Source of the DNA: Bacillota bacterium
GTDB lineage: Bacteria; Bacillota; Limnochordia; JAAZLZ01
Assembly: GCA_012799075.1 (NCBI GenBank)
Contig: JAAZLZ010000248.1
Coordinates: forward strand, 1 to 5,916
Length of the DNA stretch: 5,916 nucleotides
Reading direction: 5' to 3'
The notes beneath the pieces were generated by a model. The model saw only the letters and a program-made list of their open reading frames with translations. It did not search any database and was not told the origin of the DNA. This document shows, one piece after another, positions 5,539 through 5,916 of the stretch (positions are counted from its first letter, which is position 1; each line of letters begins with the position of its first letter). Made by a program: the position numbers and the translations under genes.

Positions 5539-5916
5539 TCAGGCGTATAAATCCTCTAAAAGGGCTTCCACCGATGGCTCAGGGCTTTCCTTGGCGAAAG
5601 CGGCAGCCCGCTCCAGCCGCTGTTTTTCCTCCCCGTCGATGGCGTCGCACTCTTCCTGGGTGAGGATCCCCTCCTTAATGAGGTAGTCCCTAAAGCGCGG
5701 GATGGGATCCTTCTGCTTCCAGGCCTCGACTTCTTCCTTGCTGCGATAAAGGCCCGGGTCGCCGACGGTATGACCCGTCCACCGGTAGGTGAGGCATTCG
5801 AGCAAAGTCGGTCCCTTTCCCTCCCTGGCCCTGGCGACGGCATCCCGGGCTGCATCGTAGACCTGGAGAACATCGTTCCCGTCCACCTGTACGCCGGGAA
5901 TGCCGTACCCGGCGGC
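5539..5916 (-). CDS. ThDP-dependent dehydrogenase E1 component, alpha subunit (acetoin/pyruvate dehydrogenase type), 5' part outside window
   Basis: This is the C-terminal 125 residues of an E1 alpha subunit; the frame stays open to the right edge, so the start and the ThDP/Mg-binding GDG...N motif lie outside. The fragment opens with YGIPGVQVDGND, the typical stretch after the ThDP fold in this family. It continues with YRWTGHTVGDPG (fragment residues 44-55), the conserved active-site loop with its His, then YRSKEEVEAW and KDPI, and a helical C-terminus ending in LLEDLYA. With the beta subunit, E1 decarboxylates a 2-oxoacid (or cleaves acetoin) on ThDP and reductively acylates the lipoyl group of E2. 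The loop wording resembles bacterial AcoA-like proteins as much as PdhA, so substrate is undecided. It ends in TGA, 30 bases before the beta gene. The apparent GTG start at 5886 is an internal Val codon. Family assignment is firm; the exact substrate is not. Confidence 0.93.
   Translation of the reverse strand, partial: AAGYGIPGVQVDGNDVLQVYDAARDAVARAREGKGPTLLECLTYRWTGHTVGDPGLYRSKEEVEAWKQKDPIPRFRDYLIKEGILTQEECDAIDGEEKQRLERAAAFAKESPEPSVEALLEDLYA

Noticed and set aside
5884..5886. GTG as the true start of the E1 alpha gene
   Set aside because: The protein continues in frame upstream with family-conserved residues (YGIPGVQ), so this is an internal Val and the gene runs past the right edge.
1..5916. 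Search for promoters, terminators, tRNA or other RNA genes, insertion sequences, CRISPR arrays
   Set aside because: Nearly all of the window is coding and every gap is 30 bases or less, filled by a stop codon and ribosome site; no hairpin plus T-run, tRNA-like fold, terminal inverted repeat or spaced repeat series was seen.

Overview
The window is a single, tightly packed run of genes, all on the minus strand and read from right to left. It holds seven genes, and the first and last are cut by the window edges. No gap between genes exceeds about 30 bases. I see no promoter, terminator, RNA gene, mobile element or CRISPR array, so the window looks like the interior of one operon. Strong Shine-Dalgarno sequences (AAGGAGG, GGAGGT), frequent GTG/TTG starts, fairly high GC by eye and the protein flavour suggest a Firmicutes-type bacterium, perhaps an anaerobic or thermophilic Clostridia/Limnochordia-like lineage. 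The lineage is inference; no marker gene is present.

Layout in the direction of transcription. (1) 5916-5539: the C-terminal part of a thiamine-diphosphate (ThDP) E1 alpha subunit of a 2-oxoacid or acetoin dehydrogenase complex. (2) 5508-4534: the E1 beta subunit, GTG start. (3) 4504-3302: a lipoyl-bearing E2 acyltransferase, TTG start. (4) 3275-2454: the N-terminal half of a split transketolase. (5) 2438-1497: the C-terminal half, best start a TTG. (6) 1484-447: a zinc-dependent medium-chain polyol/alcohol dehydrogenase. (7) 430-1: the beginning of a second, diverged transketolase N-terminal subunit.

How the genes may work together (inference). An E1/E2 complex and one or two split transketolases, all built on ThDP enzymes, share an operon with a sorbitol-dehydrogenase-like oxidoreductase. 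A plausible reading is a catabolic route in which a polyol or hydroxyketone is oxidised, the ketose is cleaved or rearranged by transketolase, and a two-carbon or 2-oxo product is oxidised to acyl-CoA by the E1/E2 complex. The substrate cannot be named from this window. No E3 (dihydrolipoamide dehydrogenase), kinase, transporter or regulator is present, so these must lie outside the window if the operon carries them.

The points most worth a second look are the repeated transketolase module around the dehydrogenase, a Ser at the transketolase position where a phosphate-anchoring His is expected, an Asp-to-Glu change in the E2 HxxxDG motif, a Ser at the coenzyme-discriminating position of the dehydrogenase, and three of six visible genes starting with GTG or TTG.
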